Assembly: GCF_000418555.1 (NCBI RefSeq) | Contig: NZ_ATKM01000009.1 | Location: 62,001-126,000 of the forward strand | DNA from: Pseudomonas sp. P818 | GTDB lineage: Bacteria; Pseudomonadota; Gammaproteobacteria; Pseudomonadales; Pseudomonadaceae | Reading direction: 5' to 3' | Length of the DNA stretch: 64,000 nt | Translations under genes and position numbers: made by a program | Notes under the pieces: model-generated | Told to the model about the DNA's origin: nothing | Database searches by the model: none | The model's input: the letters and a program-made list of their open reading frames with translations, nothing else | In this document: positions 46,619 through 55,985 of the stretch, one piece after another | Numbering within the stretch: position 1 is the stretch's first letter | Layout: each line of letters opens with the position of its first letter

Positions 46619-48076
46619 TCAATGCGCCCAGATCAGGCCCACCAGCAGGTAGCTGATGACCGTCACCAGCACCACGCCGAACAGGTTGAGGGCGAAGCCC
46701 GCCCTGATCATCGACTGTATCTTCATATGCCCGGTGCCGAACACGATGGCATTGGGCGGCGTCGCCACCGGCATCATGAAGGCGCAGCTGGCAGCGATGG
46801 CGGCAGGAATGGCCAGCAGTTCGGCCGGCATGCCCTGCGACACCGCCAGCGCGCCCAGCAGCGGCAGGAAGGCGGCGGCGGTAGCGGTGTTGGAGGTGAC
46901 TTCGGTGAGGAAGATGATCACCAGCACTACCACGCCGATCATCGCGATCACCGGCAGCGCGCCCAGGGCACCGAGGCTTTGTGCGATCCACTCGGCCAGG
47001 CCGGTGCTGCGAATCACCCCGGCCAGCGACAGCCCGCCGCCGAACAGCAGCAGGACACCCCAGGGCAGCTTGCTGGCGCTTTCCCAGTTCATCAGGAACA
47101 CACGCTCCTTGACGTCCACCGGGATGATGAACAGCGCCAGCGCTGCGGCGATGGCGATGCTGGTGTCGTTGACACCGGGCACCCAGTCTGCGATCAGCGG
47201 TTGGAACACCCAGGCCAGCGCGGTAACCACGAACACCAGCGCAACCAGCTTTTCGCCGCGGCTCAGTGGGCCGAGTTCGGCCAGCTCGCTGCGAATCAAC
47301 TGTGTGCTGTCATGCCCGGCCAGATTGAAACCGCCGCGAGTCAGCCACCACCAGATGAACGCCAGCATGATCACCGCCACCGGCACGCCCAGCAGCATCC
47401 ACTGGCCGAAGCCGATCTGCACCTCGTAGTTGTCGGCGAGAAAGGCCGCCAACAGGGCATTGGGCGGCGTACCGATCAGCGTGGCGATACCGCCGACGCT
47501 GGCAGCGTAGGCGATGGCCAGCAGCAGGGCGGTGGCGAAGCGCTCACGGTCGGTGTCAGCCGTGCTCTTCTCGTCGGTGAGCATGGCAATCACCGACAGA
47601 CCGATGGGCAGCATCATGATGGTGGTGGCAGTGTTGCTCACCCACATGCTGAGAAAGGCGGTGGCCATCATGAAACCGGCGATCTGCTTGCTCGGCTTGC
47701 TGCCCATGGCCAGCAGCGTCATCAGGGCGATGCGCTTGTGCAGATTCCAGCGCTCCATGGCCAGGCCGAGGATGAAGCCGCCGAGGAACAGGTAGATGGT
47801 CGGATTGGCGTAAGGCGCGGTGGCGGCATTGAGACTGTCGATACCCAGTGCCGGTATCAGCAGGATCGGCAGCAGCGACGTGGCAGGAATCGGAATGGCC
47901 TCGGTGGACCACCAGGTGGCCATCAGCAGGGTCAGGCCGATGGTGGCCCAGGCGGCGCTGGAAAGCTCGCCTGGCGGCTCTGTGACCAGGCAAACGAGCA
48001 GTAACAATGGGCCTAGAATCAGGCCAATCCAGGCGGCCTTGGCAGGCGCCGTGGATTCATTGGTGGTAACGGCCAT
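46619..48076 (-). CDS. SLC13/DASS-family sodium:dicarboxylate-type transporter
   Basis: 485-aa membrane protein with about 11-12 helices and the DASS sodium-site motifs: SNTATTIMMLPIGLSV in the first half and TEVTSNTATAAAFLPLLG in the second. The family imports di- or tricarboxylates or sulfate with Na+; the substrate here cannot be assigned. ATG at 48076 follows AAGGAAG. A hairpin with T tract lies just upstream. Confidence 0.9.
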   Translation of the reverse strand: MAVTTNESTAPAKAAWIGLILGPLLLLVCLVTEPPGELSSAAWATIGLTLLMATWWSTEAIPIPATSLLPILLIPALGIDSLNAATAPYANPTIYLFLGGFILGLAMERWNLHKRIALMTLLAMGSKPSKQIAGFMMATAFLSMWVSNTATTIMMLPIGLSVIAMLTDEKSTADTDRERFATALLLAIAYAASVGGIATLIGTPPNALLAAFLADNYEVQIGFGQWMLLGVPVAVIMLAFIWWWLTRGGFNLAGHDSTQLIRSELAELGPLSRGEKLVALVFVVTALAWVFQPLIADWVPGVNDTSIAIAAALALFIIPVDVKERVFLMNWESASKLPWGVLLLFGGGLSLAGVIRSTGLAEWIAQSLGALGALPVIAMIGVVVLVIIFLTEVTSNTATAAAFLPLLGALAVSQGMPAELLAIPAAIAASCAFMMPVATPPNAIVFGTGHMKIQSMIRAGFALNLFGVVLVTVISYLLVGLIWAH

Positions 48077-48095
48077 CGCGCGCTTCCTTATTATT

Positions 48096-48118
48096 AAAAA
48101 AGTCGGGCTTTATAGCCC
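48096..48118 (-). terminator. Minus-strand terminator between the K+ channel and SLC13 genes
   Basis: On the minus strand GGGCT-ATAA-AGCCC is followed by GACTTTTTTAATAA. It lies 44 bp after the channel stop and about 20 bp before the SLC13 ATG, so it may end the channel transcript or act as a leader attenuator. Confidence 0.65.
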
Positions 48119-48161
48119 ACAGGGCGACTTTATGACCACGCGATGGCCGTTCGGTTTTGCT

Positions 48162-49028
48162 TCAGTCTGTTTCAGGTGAGCTTCGTGCTGGCGATGCGGA
48201 CGCCGCCGGCCTGCCAAACAGCGGTCCTCCGCAACGACTGCAAAAAGACGCGTTGTATTCATGTTGCTTTTTCCGGCAATGCGGGCAGTCATGCTCCATC
48301 TGCCCTTCCAGCCGCATGGCATTGGCCAGTTCGGCGGTGAAGATGCCGGTCGGCACGGCGATGATCGAGTAGCCGGTGATCATCACCAGCGTGGCCAGCA
48401 TCTGACCGATGGGCGTTTGCGGCGTGATGTCACCGAAGCCCACGGTGGTCAGCGTCACCACCGCCCAGTAGATGCTGATCGGTATGCTGGTGAAGCCGTT
48501 GGCCGGGCCTTCGATCACGTACATCAGCGCGCCATATACGGTGACCAGGGTCGAAACGCTGACCAGAAAGACGATGATCTTCTGCTTGCTGCCGCGCAGC
48601 GCCACCAGCAGGAAATTCGCCTGGGACAGATACTGACGCAGCTTGAGCACGCGGAAGACGCGGATCAGGCGTATGGCGCGAACGATCATCAGGTACTGCG
48701 CATCGGCGAACATCAGCGCGAGGATGGCAGGCAGCACCGCCAGCAGATCCACCAGGCCGAAGAAACTGAAGGCATAGCGCATGGGCTTGGGCGATATATA
48801 CAGACGCAAGCCGTATTCGATGGCGAAAAGCACGGTGAAGAACCATTCCAGCGCTTTGAATATCTCGGCGTACTGGTTATGGAAGTGTTCGACGCTGTCT
48901 AGCATCACCACCACCAGGCTGGCGAGAATGGTCACCAGCAGCCAGTTGTCGAAGCGCTGAGCCGTGGGTGTGCTGGTCTCGAAGATGATGATGTAGAGGC
49001 GCTGGCGCCAGCTCTGGCGTTTTTCCAC
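48162..49028 (-). CDS. Voltage-gated potassium channel with C-terminal zinc ribbon
   Basis: 288-aa six-helix channel subunit. S4 sensor RAIRLIRVFRVLKL, pore helix and selectivity filter TLTTVGFGDITP, followed by S6. After S6, C248-x2-C251 and C263-x2-C266 form a zinc-ribbon pair (CPHC / CSRCG) rather than the RCK or cyclic-nucleotide domain common in bacterial channels. GTG start at 49028. The ribosome site overlaps a small hairpin (49040-49054). Confidence 0.9.
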   Translation of the reverse strand: MEKRQSWRQRLYIIIFETSTPTAQRFDNWLLVTILASLVVVMLDSVEHFHNQYAEIFKALEWFFTVLFAIEYGLRLYISPKPMRYAFSFFGLVDLLAVLPAILALMFADAQYLMIVRAIRLIRVFRVLKLRQYLSQANFLLVALRGSKQKIIVFLVSVSTLVTVYGALMYVIEGPANGFTSIPISIYWAVVTLTTVGFGDITPQTPIGQMLATLVMITGYSIIAVPTGIFTAELANAMRLEGQMEHDCPHCRKKQHEYNASFCSRCGGPLFGRPAASASPARSSPETD

Positions 49029-49039
49029 GGCTTGACTCT

Positions 49040-49054
49040 CCTCGTGATACGAGG
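49040..49054 (-). promoter_or_regulatory. Hairpin that may mask the channel ribosome site
   Basis: On the minus strand CCTCGT-ATC-ACGAGG forms a 6-bp stem whose 3' arm overlaps the GAGGAG ribosome site of the K+ channel gene, about 10 bp before its GTG. Confidence 0.4.
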
Positions 49055-49126
49055 GGCAAGCCTAGGCAGGAGAGCGCAGCGAGAGCAAGCGAGAGGTGCC
49101 GATGGCTGCCCCGCGGGCGCTGCTTA

Positions 49127-49507
49127 CTAGTCCGCCAGCGACGACTCCATACGAGGATCGGCAAGCGTGAATTGCTCACCCGTCGCCGCTGTGATCCGTG
49201 CAGTGCCGAGATTGAGTAGTCGCCACTGCCATTCACCGTAACGGGTACTCAGGGTGCCACTGGCCTGGCAGGGACCGTAGAGGTACCAGTCGTGTTCCTG
49301 GCGATGGGTGATGAGGATGGCGTGACGCAGGAAGTCGGCGACCATAGCCGCGCTGACCTTGAAGTTCTGGCAGTTTTCTCGTGCAGGGCCGAGACCGTCC
49401 TCGATCACCTCGATATCGCTGACCGGACCGATCGGGCTGGGAATCGCCTGGGCGTTGGCGATGCTTGTCGCCAGCAGAAGGCCGAAACCGAGTATTCGTC
49501 TGTTCAT
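49127..49507 (-). CDS. Secreted protein of unknown function
   Basis: 126 aa. Signal peptide (about 1-20, cleavage after IANAQA), two cysteines in the mature part (ENCQNF and GPCQA) that could form a disulfide, and aromatic strands (EHDWYLYGPC; GEWQWRLLNLGTARI). No family recognised. It stands alone, upstream of the channel gene on the same strand with a 98-bp gap. A short N-terminal region repeats IPSPIGPVSDIEVIEDGLGP with no known match. Confidence 0.65.
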   Translation of the reverse strand: MNRRILGFGLLLATSIANAQAIPSPIGPVSDIEVIEDGLGPARENCQNFKVSAAMVADFLRHAILITHRQEHDWYLYGPCQASGTLSTRYGEWQWRLLNLGTARITAATGEQFTLADPRMESSLAD

Positions 49508-49724
49508 GGCTTCCAGCGTCCTTACGGCCTGTGCGCTTCAGTTCGCCAACTTGGCGCGGGGGCTTACATTCCTTTATCGGGATACTTCCAGGGCGCCACG
49601 GGTTGAATCGACGCCCGGTTTGGCCGGCGCATGGTAGCGAAAAGCTCCCGTTGCCGGCCAGTTCGACGGCCAAGTGCCTGGGTATTCCGTGAACCAGGTA
49701 ACCACCGTCAAGATCGATGAGGCG

Positions 49725-49751
49725 TTGACCTTTTCAAGGTTTTTTCATAAT
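49725..49751 (+). promoter_or_regulatory. Candidate promoter of the rbs operon
   Basis: TTGACC (49725-49730) and CATAAT (49746-49751) with a short 15-bp spacer, in the AT-rich patch directly before the operator. The rest of the 304-bp gap 49508-49811 shows nothing else recognisable. Confidence 0.5.
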
Positions 49752-49760
49752 TTCCCGCTT

Positions 49761-49776
49761 ACGCAAACGTTTGCGT
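49761..49776 (+). promoter_or_regulatory. Palindromic RbsR (LacI-family) operator
   Basis: ACGCAAACGTTTGCGT is a perfect 16-bp palindrome with the central CG typical of LacI/RbsR sites. It lies just downstream of the -10 candidate and 35 bp before rbsB, where bound repressor would block transcription. RbsR is encoded in the same operon. Confidence 0.85.
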
Positions 49777-49811
49777 GTTGATAAAAACGACAATAACCAC
49801 GGAGTTCGCCC

Positions 49812-50768
49812 ATGTCCGGTTTCCGTCCTGCCCGTCTCTGCGCCGCCATCGCCCTTGGCGCCGCTGCCCTCGTCAGCTTCTCCAGCGCCCATGCCGCCGA
49901 AGGCGATACGCCTCGCGTCGCGCTGGTGATGAAATCCCTTGCCAACGAGTTCTTCCGTACCATGGAAGACGGCGCCAAGGAGTACCAGAAAGAACATCCC
50001 GAGCAGTTCGAACTGATCGCCAACGGCATCAAGGATGAAACCGATACCTCGGCGCAGATTCGCATCGTCGAGCAGATGATCGTCGCCAAGGTCGATGCGC
50101 TGGTGATCGCACCGGCCGATTCCAAGGCTCTGGTGCCGGTGATCAAGAAGGCCAGCGATGCGGGCATCAAGATCGTCAATATCGACAACCGCCTCGACCC
50201 GGAAGTGGTCAAGAGCAAAGGTCTGGACGTGCCCTTCGTCGGCCCGGACAACCGCAAGGGCGCGCGCCTGGTCGGTGAATACCTGGCCAAGGAAAAACTC
50301 AAGGCCGGTGACGAAGTCGGCATCATCGAAGGCGTGTCTACCACCACCAACGCTCAGCAGCGCACCGCAGGCTTCAAGGACGCCATGGAAGCGGCCGGCA
50401 TGAAGATCGTTGGCGTGCAGTCCGGCAACTGGGAAATCGACCGCGGCAACGCCGTGGCCTCGGCCATGCTCAACGAATACCCGAACCTCAAGGCGCTGCT
50501 GGCCGGTAACGACAGCATGGCCCTCGGCGCCGTATCGGCCGTGCGCGCCGCCGGCAAGAAGGATCAGGTGCAGGTGGTCGGCTACGACAACATCAACGCC
50601 ATCAAGCCGATGCTCAAGGACGGTCGCGTACTCGCCACCGCCGACCAGTTCGCCGCGCGCCAGGCGGTGTTCGGTATCGAGGCGGCGCTCAAGCTGGTCA
50701 AGGGTGAGCCCACCGACGCCAAGGACGGTGTGATCGAAACTCCCGTTGAACTCGTGACCAAGCCGTGA
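49812..50768 (+). CDS. rbsB: Ribose ABC transporter, substrate-binding protein RbsB
   Basis: 318-aa periplasmic sugar-binding protein: signal peptide ending AHA (about 1-29), then the type I periplasmic binding fold (RVALVMKSLANEFFRTM; GNDSMALGA; GYDNINA). The Ribose/D-xylose family match is by pattern; ribose is supported by the linked rbsK and rbsD. Confidence 0.93.
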   Translation: MSGFRPARLCAAIALGAAALVSFSSAHAAEGDTPRVALVMKSLANEFFRTMEDGAKEYQKEHPEQFELIANGIKDETDTSAQIRIVEQMIVAKVDALVIAPADSKALVPVIKKASDAGIKIVNIDNRLDPEVVKSKGLDVPFVGPDNRKGARLVGEYLAKEKLKAGDEVGIIEGVSTTTNAQQRTAGFKDAMEAAGMKIVGVQSGNWEIDRGNAVASAMLNEYPNLKALLAGNDSMALGAVSAVRAAGKKDQVQVVGYDNINAIKPMLKDGRVLATADQFAARQAVFGIEAALKLVKGEPTDAKDGVIETPVELVTKP

Positions 50769-52333
50769 CCCATGCGGTAACCCGCGGCGAGACCGTTCTC
50801 GCCGCCCGCAATATCGGCAAGACCTACGCCCAGCCCGTGCTGGGCGGGGTCGAGCTTCAGCTGCGCGCCGGTGAAGTGCTGGCGCTGACCGGCGAGAACG
50901 GCGCCGGCAAAAGTACCCTTTCCAAAATTTTCTGCGGGCTTGAGCAACCGACCACGGGCTCTCTGAGCTTTCTCGGCCAGCCCTATGCCCCGGCCAGCCG
51001 CCGCGAGGCCGAGCGCCTAGGCGTACGCATGGTGCTGCAGGAACTCAACCTGCTGCCGACGCTGACCGTGGCCGAGAACCTGTTTCTCGACAACCTGCCG
51101 AGCCGTTGCGGCTGGATCTCCCGTGGCCGCCTGCGCGAGATGGCGCGCGGGGCCATGGCGCGGGTCGGCCTGGAAGCCATCGACCCGGATACACCAGTAT
51201 CGGCGTTGGGCGTCGGCCATCAGCAGATGGTCGAGATCGCCCGCAACCTGATCGGCGATTGCCGCGTGCTGGTGCTCGACGAACCCACGGCGATGCTCAC
51301 CGCCCGCGAGGTCGATCTGCTGTTCGAGCAGATCCAGCGCCTGCGCGAGGCCGGTGTGGCCATCGTGTACATCTCCCATCGCCTCGAAGAGCTGGCCAAG
51401 GTCGCTCAGCGCGTCGCCGTGCTGCGTGACGGCCAGCTGGTGGCGGTGGAGCCTATCGACCGTTATTCAAGCGACGAGCTGGTCACCCTGATGGTCGGCC
51501 GCGAGGTCGGTGAAGCCATCGACCTGGGTGAGCGGCAGATCGGTGCGCCGCTGCTGCAGGTCAAGAATCTGAGCCGCCGCGGCAAGGTCGACGACGTATC
51601 GTTCAGCGTGCGGGCAGGGGAGATCTACGGCATTTCCGGGCTGATCGGGGCCGGCCGTACCGAGCTGCTGCGCCTGATCTACGGCGCCGACCGCGCCGAC
51701 AGCGGCGAGGTGGCCATCGGCAATCCGCCGGTGCCGGTGCAGGTGCGTTCGCCCGCCGAAGCGGTGCGCAACGGTATCGCGCTGATCACCGAAGACCGCA
51801 AGGGCGAAGGCCTGCTGCTTGGCCAGCCGATTGCCGCCAACCTGGCGCTGGGCAATATGCCGGCGGTGTCCAGACACGGCGTGATGCGCCCGGCGGCCGA
51901 GCAGGCGCTGGCGCAGCGGCAGATCGACGCCATGCGCATTCGCTGCAACGGTGCCCACCAGGCGGTGGTCGAGCTGTCCGGCGGCAACCAGCAGAAGGTG
52001 GTGATCGGCCGCTGGCTGGAGCGCGACTGCCAGGTACTGCTGTTCGATGAGCCGACCCGCGGCATCGACGTTGGCGCCAAGTTCGAAATCTATGGCCTGC
52101 TCGGCGAGCTGGCGCGCCAGGGCAAGGCCCTGGTGGTGGTGTCCAGCGACCTGCGCGAGCTGATGCTGATCTGCGACCGCATCGGCGTGCTGTCCGCTGG
52201 CCGCCTGATCGAAACCTTCGACCGTGATGACTGGAGCCAGGATCGTCTGCTGGCTGCCGCGTTCGCCGGCTACCGCAGCCGCGAGGCCTTGCTCGGCGAG
52301 GCCGTTCCCCCGTTACAGGAGCTTTCCCGATGA
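50765..52333 (+). CDS. rbsA: Ribose ABC transporter, ATP-binding protein RbsA
   Basis: 522-aa double ABC ATPase. First domain: Walker A GENGAGKST. Second domain: degenerate P-loop GLIGAGRTE, but intact signature LSGGNQQKVVIGRW. This is the usual sugar ABC layout. GTG start 50765 overlaps the rbsB stop (GTGA). Confidence 0.95.
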   Translation: MTHAVTRGETVLAARNIGKTYAQPVLGGVELQLRAGEVLALTGENGAGKSTLSKIFCGLEQPTTGSLSFLGQPYAPASRREAERLGVRMVLQELNLLPTLTVAENLFLDNLPSRCGWISRGRLREMARGAMARVGLEAIDPDTPVSALGVGHQQMVEIARNLIGDCRVLVLDEPTAMLTAREVDLLFEQIQRLREAGVAIVYISHRLEELAKVAQRVAVLRDGQLVAVEPIDRYSSDELVTLMVGREVGEAIDLGERQIGAPLLQVKNLSRRGKVDDVSFSVRAGEIYGISGLIGAGRTELLRLIYGADRADSGEVAIGNPPVPVQVRSPAEAVRNGIALITEDRKGEGLLLGQPIAANLALGNMPAVSRHGVMRPAAEQALAQRQIDAMRIRCNGAHQAVVELSGGNQQKVVIGRWLERDCQVLLFDEPTRGIDVGAKFEIYGLLGELARQGKALVVVSSDLRELMLICDRIGVLSAGRLIETFDRDDWSQDRLLAAAFAGYRSREALLGEAVPPLQELSR

Positions 52334-53310
52334 CCACTTCGTCCGCCACTGTCAGCAAACGCAGTGGTACTCACCAGGGCCTGGGCACTTACCTCGGTCT
52401 GGCTGGCGCGTTGCTGGCGATGATCGTGCTGTTCTCTTCGCTAAGCAGCCATTTTCTCTCCTACGCCACGTTCACCACGCTGGCCAACCAGATTCCCGAC
52501 CTGATGGTGATGGCTGTTGGCATGACCCTGGTGCTGATCATCGGCGGCATCGACCTGTCGGTGGGCTCGGTGCTGGCCCTGGCCGCCGCGGTGGTCAGCG
52601 TCGCCACCCTCGGTTTGGGCTGGGGCATCCTGCCTGCCGCGCTGCTGGGCATGGCCTGTGCGGCATTGGCTGGCAGCGTCACGGGGATCATCACCGTAGC
52701 CTGGGGCATTCCGTCGTTCATCGTCTCCCTCGGCGTGCTGGAAATGGCCCGCGGCATGGCCTACCAGCTCACCGACTCGCGCACCGCGTACATCGGCGAT
52801 GCCTACGCCTGGTTGTCGACGCCGTTCGCCGCCGGCATCTCGCCGTCTTTCGTGATCGCCCTGCTGGTGATCGTCGCCGCCCACCTGCTGCTGACCCGTA
52901 CCGTATTCGGCCGCTATCTGGTGGCCATCGGCACCAACGAGGAGGCGGTACGCCTGGCCGGCATCAACCCCAAGCCGTACAAGATCTCGGTGTTCGCCCT
53001 GATGGGCCTGCTTGCCGGCCTGGCCGCACTGTTCCAGATTTCCCGCCTGGAAGCCGCCGACCCGAACGCCGGTTCCGGCCTGGAGCTGCAGGTGATCGCC
53101 GCCGTGGTGATCGGCGGCACCAGCCTGATGGGCGGCCGTGGCTCGGTGATCAGCACCTTCTTCGGCGTGCTGATCATCTCCGTGCTGGCCGCCGGCCTGG
53201 CGCAGATCGGCGCCACCGAGCCGACCAAGCGCATCATCACCGGCGCGGTGATCGTCATTGCGGTGGTCCTCGACACCTACCGCAGCTACCGCGCCAAGCG
53301 CCGGGCCTGA
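52330..53310 (+). CDS. rbsC: Ribose ABC transporter, permease RbsC
   Basis: 326-aa permease with about 8-10 helices; conserved IGGIDLSVGSVLAL and AVVIGGTSLMGGRGSV. ATGA overlap with rbsA. Confidence 0.95.
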   Translation: MTTSSATVSKRSGTHQGLGTYLGLAGALLAMIVLFSSLSSHFLSYATFTTLANQIPDLMVMAVGMTLVLIIGGIDLSVGSVLALAAAVVSVATLGLGWGILPAALLGMACAALAGSVTGIITVAWGIPSFIVSLGVLEMARGMAYQLTDSRTAYIGDAYAWLSTPFAAGISPSFVIALLVIVAAHLLLTRTVFGRYLVAIGTNEEAVRLAGINPKPYKISVFALMGLLAGLAALFQISRLEAADPNAGSGLELQVIAAVVIGGTSLMGGRGSVISTFFGVLIISVLAAGLAQIGATEPTKRIITGAVIVIAVVLDTYRSYRAKRRA

Positions 53311-53316
53311 TTCGTC

Positions 53317-54315
53317 GTGGCCACCATCAAGGACGTCGCCGCGCGGGCGGGCATTTCCTACACCACGGTGTCCCACGTGGTGAACGGTACTCGCCCCGTG
53401 AGCGATCAGGTGCGGCGCAAGGTGGAGGCGGCCATCGCCGAGCTGGGCTACGTGCCCAGCGGTGTAGCGCGCTCGCTCAGAGCCCGCGCTACCGGCACCC
53501 TCGGCCTGCTGGTGCCGAACGCCAGTAACCCTTACTTCGCCGAGTTGGCCCGGGGCATCGAGGATCACGCCGAGCGCAATGGCTATAGCGTGATCCTGTG
53601 TAACTCCGACGACGACATCGACAAGCAGCTGCGTTATCTGCGCGTGCTGCTGGAGCGGCGCATCGACGGTCTGATCGTCGCCACCGTGGCCAGCGATGCG
53701 GCCTTCGCCCAGGCGCTGGCGAACCTGCAGGTGCCGCTGGTGCTGGTCGACCGCTCGCTGGAAGGTGTGAATGCCGACCAGTTGCGCGTCGATCACGAGC
53801 AGGGCGCTTATCTGGCCACCCGTCACCTGCTGGAGCTTGGGCATCGGCGCATCGTCTGCATCGGCGGCCCGGCCAGCACACAGGTGGCGCAGTTGCGGGC
53901 TGCCGGCTATCAGCGCGCCCTGGACGAGGCGGGTGTCGCGGCCCAGGCGGTGGTGGATTGCCCATTCACCAGCCCGGCCGGCCACGCCGCTGCCCAGGTG
54001 TTGCTGGCAGCCGAGCCGAGGCCTACGGCGATTTTCGCCGGCAACGACATGATCGCTCTGGGCGTGCTGCGCGCCGCCGCCGAACACCAGCTGCAGGTGC
54101 CGCGGCAGCTGTCGGTGGTGGGTTTCGATGACATCGAAGTGAGCCGTTATCTGCACCCGGCGCTGACCACGGTCGGCCAGTGTATCGGCGCGCTGGGCGA
54201 ACAGGTCGCCGCGCGCCTGCTGGAGCGCATCCGTACCCCTGATCTCGCCGTCACCCAGCGGCTGATCGAACCCATTCTGCTGCTGCGCGAGTCCAGCGCA
54301 GCGCCTGAAGCATGA
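53317..54315 (+). CDS. rbsR: LacI-family ribose operon repressor RbsR
   Basis: 332 aa. LacI helix-turn-helix at 1-25 ([20 protein letters not shown]), hinge about 46-58, then sugar-binding core ending in a [18 protein letters not shown] stretch. GTG 53317 lies 6 bp after rbsC. Its probable operator is the palindrome at 49761. Confidence 0.92.
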   Translation: MATIKDVAARAGISYTTVSHVVNGTRPVSDQVRRKVEAAIAELGYVPSGVARSLRARATGTLGLLVPNASNPYFAELARGIEDHAERNGYSVILCNSDDDIDKQLRYLRVLLERRIDGLIVATVASDAAFAQALANLQVPLVLVDRSLEGVNADQLRVDHEQGAYLATRHLLELGHRRIVCIGGPASTQVAQLRAAGYQRALDEAGVAAQAVVDCPFTSPAGHAAAQVLLAAEPRPTAIFAGNDMIALGVLRAAAEHQLQVPRQLSVVGFDDIEVSRYLHPALTTVGQCIGALGEQVAARLLERIRTPDLAVTQRLIEPILLLRESSAAPEA

Positions 54316-54364
54316 CCCACCGCAAGGCCCGGCGCCTTGCGGTCGATGGAGAGGAACAGCTGCA

Positions 54365-55307
54365 ATGCAAGCGAACGTAGTGGTAGTGGGCAGCCTGAAC
54401 ATGGATCTGATCGTGCGCGCGCCGCGCCTGCCCGTGGGCGGCGAGACCCTGGCGGGGCACGATTTTTCCACGGCGCCGGGCGGCAAGGGCGCCAACCAGG
54501 CGGTGGCGGCGGCGCGTCTCGGTGCGCGAGTGGCGATGGTTGGTTGCGTGGGCGACGACGCCTACGGCAGCGAGCTGCGCGATGGTCTTCGATTCTGGTC
54601 GACGGGCGGCAATGGTGAGATGAGCCCCGCGCGCGTCGAGCGTGATCGTGCAGCTGGAGGTGCCGGGGGGGCCCAGCGGCATCGCTTCGATTCTGGTCGA
54701 CGATGCCGGACAGAACGCCATCGTTATCGTCGCTGGCGGCAATGGTGAGATGAGCCCCGCGCGCGTCGAGCGTCACGAGACGCTGCTGGCCAATGCCGAG
54801 GTGGTGATCGTGCAGCTGGAGGTGCCGGCGGCGACCGTCGAGGCTACCTTGTCCCGTGCCCATGCGTTGGGGCGCACGGTGATTCTCAACCCAGCTCCTG
54901 CCGTCGGGCCCTTGCCGGCGCACTGGTACGGCATGGTCGATTACCTGATTCCCAATGAGAGCGAGGCCGCGCTGCTCACCGGCCTGCCGGTGGATTCACC
55001 CGAAACCGCACTGCAGGCAGCCCAGCGCCTGCTCGAGGCTGGCGCCCGACGTGTGCTGATCACACTGGGCCGGCAGGGCGTGCTGTATGCCGATGCCGGG
55101 CGGCACCTGCATGTCCCGGTGACGCCGGTGGTCGCTGTGGATACCACGGCCGCAGGCGATACCTTCGTCGGTGGTTTCGTCGCCGGCCTGGCCGAAGGCA
55201 TCAGTCTGGAGGCGGCCATTGCCCTCGGCCAGCAGGCCGCCGCCCTGGCCGTTACCCGGCCGGGTGCCCAACCTTCGATCCCTTATCGCCACGAGTTGCC
55301 CGCATGA
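54365..55307 (+). pseudogene. rbsK: Ribokinase rbsK, disrupted by an internal mosaic duplication and frameshift
   Basis: The PfkB-family start is intact (ATG 54365; [41 protein letters not shown]), and the downstream part continues in another frame from about 54671 ([24 protein letters not shown] with the catalytic Asp motif), ending at 55307. Between them, 54587-54666 is built from three copied downstream pieces, replacing about 15 normal residues. The first frame stops at 54748. As written, no full-length ribokinase is made. Either a real pseudogene or an assembly error; rbsD follows with ATGA overlap and is intact. Confidence 0.88.
54587..54666 (+). repeat. Mosaic direct duplication inside rbsK
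   Basis: Three contiguous blocks copy downstream rbsK sequence in order: 54587-54604 equals 54685-54702 (18 bp); 54605-54643 equals 54735-54773 (39 bp); 54642-54666 equals 54804-54828 (25 bp). Segments of about 30 bp between the source blocks are missing, and the last junction shares 2 bp. Confidence 0.92.
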
Positions 55308-55708
55308 AGAAGACCCCGCTGCTCAACGCCGAACTCTCCGCCGCCATCGCCCGGCTCGGCCATGGCGATGTGATCGTCATCGGCGACGCCGGCATGCCGA
55401 TACCGCCCGGCACGCTGTGCATCGACCTGGCACTGACTGCCGGCGTGCCGGATTTCGTCACCACGCTCAAGGTGGTGCTCAGCGAAATGCAGGTGCAGGG
55501 CCATCTGCTGGCTCGGGAAACTCTTGAGGTGGCGCCTTATTGCCTGAAGGCCATCGAAGCGCTAAGCGCCGAAGGCGAGCTGGGCGAGCGGCAACTGGTC
55601 AGCCATGAGGAGCTCAAGGCTGCGTGCCGCACGGCGCGCGTGCAGATCCGCACCGGTGAGTGCCGGCCCTACAGCAACATCGCGCTGATTGCCGGCGTCA
55701 CCTTCTGA
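55304..55708 (+). CDS. rbsD: D-ribose pyranase RbsD
   Basis: 134-aa RbsD/FucU-family mutarotase that converts ribopyranose to the ribofuranose used by ribokinase. Conserved [17 protein letters not shown] (catalytic His in GHGD) and the C-terminal [11 protein letters not shown] are present. ATG 55304 overlaps the rbsK stop. Confidence 0.93.
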   Translation: MKKTPLLNAELSAAIARLGHGDVIVIGDAGMPIPPGTLCIDLALTAGVPDFVTTLKVVLSEMQVQGHLLARETLEVAPYCLKAIEALSAEGELGERQLVSHEELKAACRTARVQIRTGECRPYSNIALIAGVTF

Positions 55709-55723
55709 GCATCCGTCGTTTCA

Positions 55724-55984
55724 GGGCACCTCTAAAAACGTAGGCGACGACTGCATGGATGCAGGAGGTAGAGCGAAGCAGGAAGCCCGAGCCGAGGCAG
55801 CGATGGCGGCCCCGCAAAAACAGGCGAAAAAAGCACTGGGCCCGCATTCGGGTTTACGCGCTGTAAATGAGCACTTGATTCGCTTCGCTCACCCCTTCGG
55901 GGCCGCGCTAAAGCACGTTCAGCCTTCGGCTGTGAACCTGTTTTTAACGCAGCGATGGCAACGCAGGTAGTTTTTAGAGTGCCC
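55724..55984. mobile_element. 261-bp MITE-like element with terminal inverted repeats
   Basis: Terminal repeats GGGCACCTCTAAAAAC (55724-55739) and GTTTTTAGAGTGCCC (55970-55984) are inverted copies with one inserted base. TTCA flanks both sides (55720-55723 and 55985-55988), consistent with a 4-bp target duplication. No transposase is encoded. Internally there are several hairpins (e.g. CCCCTTCGGGG). It separates rbsD from the cupin gene and abuts the latter's stop codon. Confidence 0.8.
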
Positions 55985-55985
55985 T

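Noticed and set aside
49233..49673. 146-codon minus-strand frame overlapping the secreted protein gene
   Set aside because: It overlaps the 126-aa gene in another frame, has no signal or domain, and its codon pattern is that of a shadow.
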